Assembly: GCA_045837725.1 (NCBI GenBank)
Contig: JBEWZL010000282.1
Location: 124,001-188,000 of the forward strand
Source of the DNA: Vermamoeba vermiformis
Lineage: Eukaryota; Tubulinea; Echinamoebida
DNA: 64,000 nucleotides
Reading direction: 5' to 3'
The notes under the pieces are model-generated. The model did not search any database, was not told the origin of the DNA, and was given only the letters and a program-made list of their open reading frames with translations. Positions within the stretch are counted from its first letter, which is position 1. Each line of letters starts with the position of its first letter. Positions 62,201 through 64,000 of this stretch are shown piece after piece. The position numbers and the translations under genes were made by a program.

Positions 62201-62682
62201 TTGGATTTTTTGGTTTTTTGAGAACTTACCCCGCGCGTTGGCCGAGTCAATTTGATAGACAGACATGCTCGTAATCATGTTATTGCTTGGTAATGTAATG
62301 AACGTGCTGAAAGAGCTGGAAGTAAGAGGCGTAGTTGACTTTCAGAAAAATGTTAGTGGATGTCATTCTACTGCGAGATTCTGAACCGCTAAATTATAGT
62401 ATTTTGTTTAATTAGACTTACCCTGGCAATCTTGCTATCACCTCCGTAAAGATAATAAGTTGTGCCTGAGATGGAATAGGTTGCAGTTACACTCGTGGCG
62501 CCGATAGCCAAGTTACCGGATGCAACATTCTGGTAAATATTAGATTAACATACACCGCCCATCATTTAACAAATTTAAAAATTAGTATCACTTACAGCCA
62601 TGCCGAGTGTTTGGCCGAACGTCAGACTCACACAGTAAGCCGCGAGAAAGATCCCGATAAGATTGACAAGTGCAACTCCCAT
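56203..62682 (-). CDS. Plexin-like receptor D: propeller, PSI/IPT modules, TM, RasGAP with altered C-terminus
   Basis: Start 62682 (MGVALVNLIGIFLAAYCVSL, signal peptide); stop TGA 56205-56203. The same module order is present: propeller-like exons (about 62600-61060), PSI (SGFCQSTRTCTDSGSCS), IPT (LDSITPNRGTADGGTSV), PSI/IPT pairs, helix (MIAGSIVGAVVLAGAAVFAV), EPDYEQVAYQGDLSLLYK and RasGAP with TLFRTNSVSSK. The GAP variant TIFSVTAPTETDP groups it with B. The C-terminal tail is frame-shifted by a 25-bp insertion (56206-56239), so it ends NLQPKCLKEP instead of NLEASKG. One residue is missing in LPEEQAQAM relative to LPDEERAQAM. The catalytic core is unaffected, so activity is probably retained. 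It is the outermost gene of the array. Confidence 0.85.
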
Positions 62683-63425
62683 CGATCTTTTGTTCTCTCG
62701 CGTGGTTGTGGTAATTGCAATAATATTAATAAGCTAAAAATGCTGAGTGTGAATTAGCGCGAGTTTTTATTGGCAGCCTTGCCGAAATTTGACAAATGTC
62801 ACTCCAAACTTACACAAACAGCCCAATAACAACGCAAGTTATATCATGCTTACGACGTAACTTTAGAATGCACTAGCATTAGATTGAGACTGTTTCATAT
62901 TTGCAACGGAGAATCTCGAATTTAGTTTGCTAAATTTAGGGCGCTAAGATTGATGCAGACGGGACTAAACTTAGGACCTTTGCATATCTTGACTATGAGA
63001 CCGCTGGTGGTCGACAATTAATTTAAATGAAGATAACCGCTAATAGGGTTCGACTGCCGATATTGATTTGGGACAGCCGAAAAGAAATGTGGGCACAAAC
63101 GAGTGCAATGTGAAATAAAAATAAAAAAAGAGAATGCGACCCCCCAACAGGGCGGAATACCCAACAATCGGTTTTTACACCAACGGTTGAATTCACAGGC
63201 TATTGTCTCAAGTGAAAGATTAAGTCATTGTTGTTGTTAAGGCCCGAATCCTTGCGGAAACAGGTACTCAATAATAATGGGGAACTTGTGCACCCGCGTT
63301 TATTCAGGTAGGAACTCGATCTGCTCTGTGGTCCTATTGCTAGGATAACGAATTAGAACAGACCAAGCCACCCTCCAGCACTGCTCTACCATACGCCTCG
63401 CAAACGCTAAGGAGGCAATAGAACA
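62683..63425. other. Non-coding stretch upstream of plexin-like gene D
   Basis: Contains the promoter of gene D and about 740 bp in which I see no supported exon, RNA gene or known repeat. A minus-strand reading near 63160-63230 has a vaguely reverse-transcriptase-like composition but no motif. Confidence 0.35.
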
Positions 63426-63780
63426 ATGACGGATCGCCGCGGGACCGCATCCTCAGGTATTGAAGCACTTCTCAGTTTGGTCTTGACGGAACCTGCGCAT
63501 CTCAAAATATTTCTTTTGGGAGCAAACCAGCCACAAATAACAAATTATTCTTGCGTATTTCTCTACCCCAAAACACAAATAGCAACCAAGCACGTACCTT
63601 GTTGTTTGAGTACGCATCCGTGTCACATCCGATCACCGACTACGTGCATAAGGTCTTTATATTCTAGAGGTGGACGTGTTGAAAGATATTGATGGCATTA
63701 TAATTGGACTTAGGAAGCCACAAAACAGGAGCCAAAGGTTCAACAGAGAACTCCTGATTCAGAATCTTCGTGATCGCCTG
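63426..63780 (+). other. Weak coding signal, possible start of an unrecognised gene
   Basis: An ATG at 63426 opens 88 codons (MTDRRGTASSGIEALLSLVL) with fairly coding-like composition up to about 63590. Further on, after an acceptor-like TTCTAG at about 63666, the frame VDVLKDIDGIIIGLRKPQ continues to a donor-like GTAAAT at about 63781. I could not join the two with confidence and recognise no domain. The gene, if real, continues beyond the window. From 63781 to the end the sequence is AT-rich with nothing visible. Confidence 0.25.
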
Positions 63781-64000
63781 GTAAATAGGATTAATACAAA
63801 CTCGCATTTATAATTTTTATATTCTTCGGATTTATTATTATACAGTAGTACTATTACAAGTTATGTACCAATCATCAGAAAATAACAAATTAGAATTTTA
63901 ATTTAAATTTATTTTCATCTGGCAGCCAGTAACTGAGTTCAACCAAAACGGTGCAAAATATTGCGCTGGTAATTAAAGTACAAATTTAACATTTAATTGC

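Larger units (their letters stand above)
35751..62682 (-). repeat. Tandem array of four plexin-like receptor genes (period about 6.8 kb)
   Basis: Start-to-start distances are about 6.78, 6.88 and 6.79 kb. All four genes share module order, almost all intron positions and phases, and long stretches of near-identical exon sequence. The spacers (314-350 bp) are unrelated in sequence. This is a head-to-tail duplication rather than retroposition, because introns are kept. Confidence 0.95.

Noticed and set aside
63040-63065. GGTTCGACTGCC, resembling a tRNA T-loop
   Set aside because: The flanking bases do not form a T-stem, and no acceptor or anticodon arms are visible. No tRNA was found elsewhere in the window.
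63160-63230. Minus-strand reading near 63.2 kb with a composition slightly like a LINE reverse transcriptase
   Set aside because: No catalytic motif or further frame-consistent segments, and stops on either side. Not enough for a mobile-element call.

Overview
This is nuclear DNA of a gene-dense unicellular eukaryote. Almost every gene is cut by short introns, mostly 45-65 nt, with GTAAGT or GTACGT donors, a CTAAC-like branch site 10-25 nt before the acceptor, and TAA, TAG and TGA stops in the standard code. Gene content (saposin-like protein, F-box proteins, PSI/IPT receptors, TTLL12, SAC1) would fit an amoebozoan or another non-animal protist. I cannot name the species. Gene models were spliced by eye. 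Several close exactly in frame (MIC19 241 aa, LYR protein 86 aa, ubiquitin-L40 128 aa, SapB protein 110 aa, EGF/PSI protein 1002 aa, PRP40 682 aa, two F-box-like paralogs 480 aa each), which supports the splice sites used.

Layout of 1-35.5 kb: the 3' part of a polytopic membrane protein (1-670, +); MIC19/CHCHD3-like (787-2098, -); a LYR-motif protein (2337-2677, -) divergent from ubiquitin-L40 (3084-3634, +); a secreted saposin-B protein (3864-4378, -); a large EGF/PSI multi-span membrane protein (4680-8423, -); an acidic HEAT-like protein (9084-12508, -) divergent from the splicing factor PRP40 (12784-16618, +); an F-box/ankyrin protein (16802-18955, -); a tandem pair of F-box-like paralogs (19224-23412, +); SAC1 phosphoinositide phosphatase (23434-25869, -); an mS23-like mitoribosomal protein (26174-28451, -); a fusion of a GT-B/TagF-like domain to TTLL12 (28544-32625, -); and a divergent RRM-RWD-CHY zinc-finger protein (32652-35519, +).

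From 35.75 to 62.68 kb lies the most striking part: four head-to-tail minus-strand genes, called A to D here, with a period of about 6.8 kb. Each encodes a signal peptide, a beta-propeller-like N-terminus, alternating PSI and IPT/TIG modules, one transmembrane helix and a cytoplasmic RasGAP domain with the arginine finger. This is a plexin-like layout outside a recognisable animal context, but with an uninterrupted RasGAP. The copies show mosaic similarity, a missing intron in A, a frame-shifted C-terminus in D and a hairpin intron in B, which points to ongoing unequal crossing-over or gene conversion. They look like a diversifying receptor family coupling extracellular recognition to Ras/Rap inactivation. 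The last 1.3 kb holds no gene I recognise, only a weak coding signal near 63.4-63.8 kb.

Recurrent features include microexons of 7-27 nt, very short divergent and convergent spacers, GATC-rich motif clusters concentrated in introns and spacers, and three exact copies of a 12-bp CACGTG palindrome in introns.
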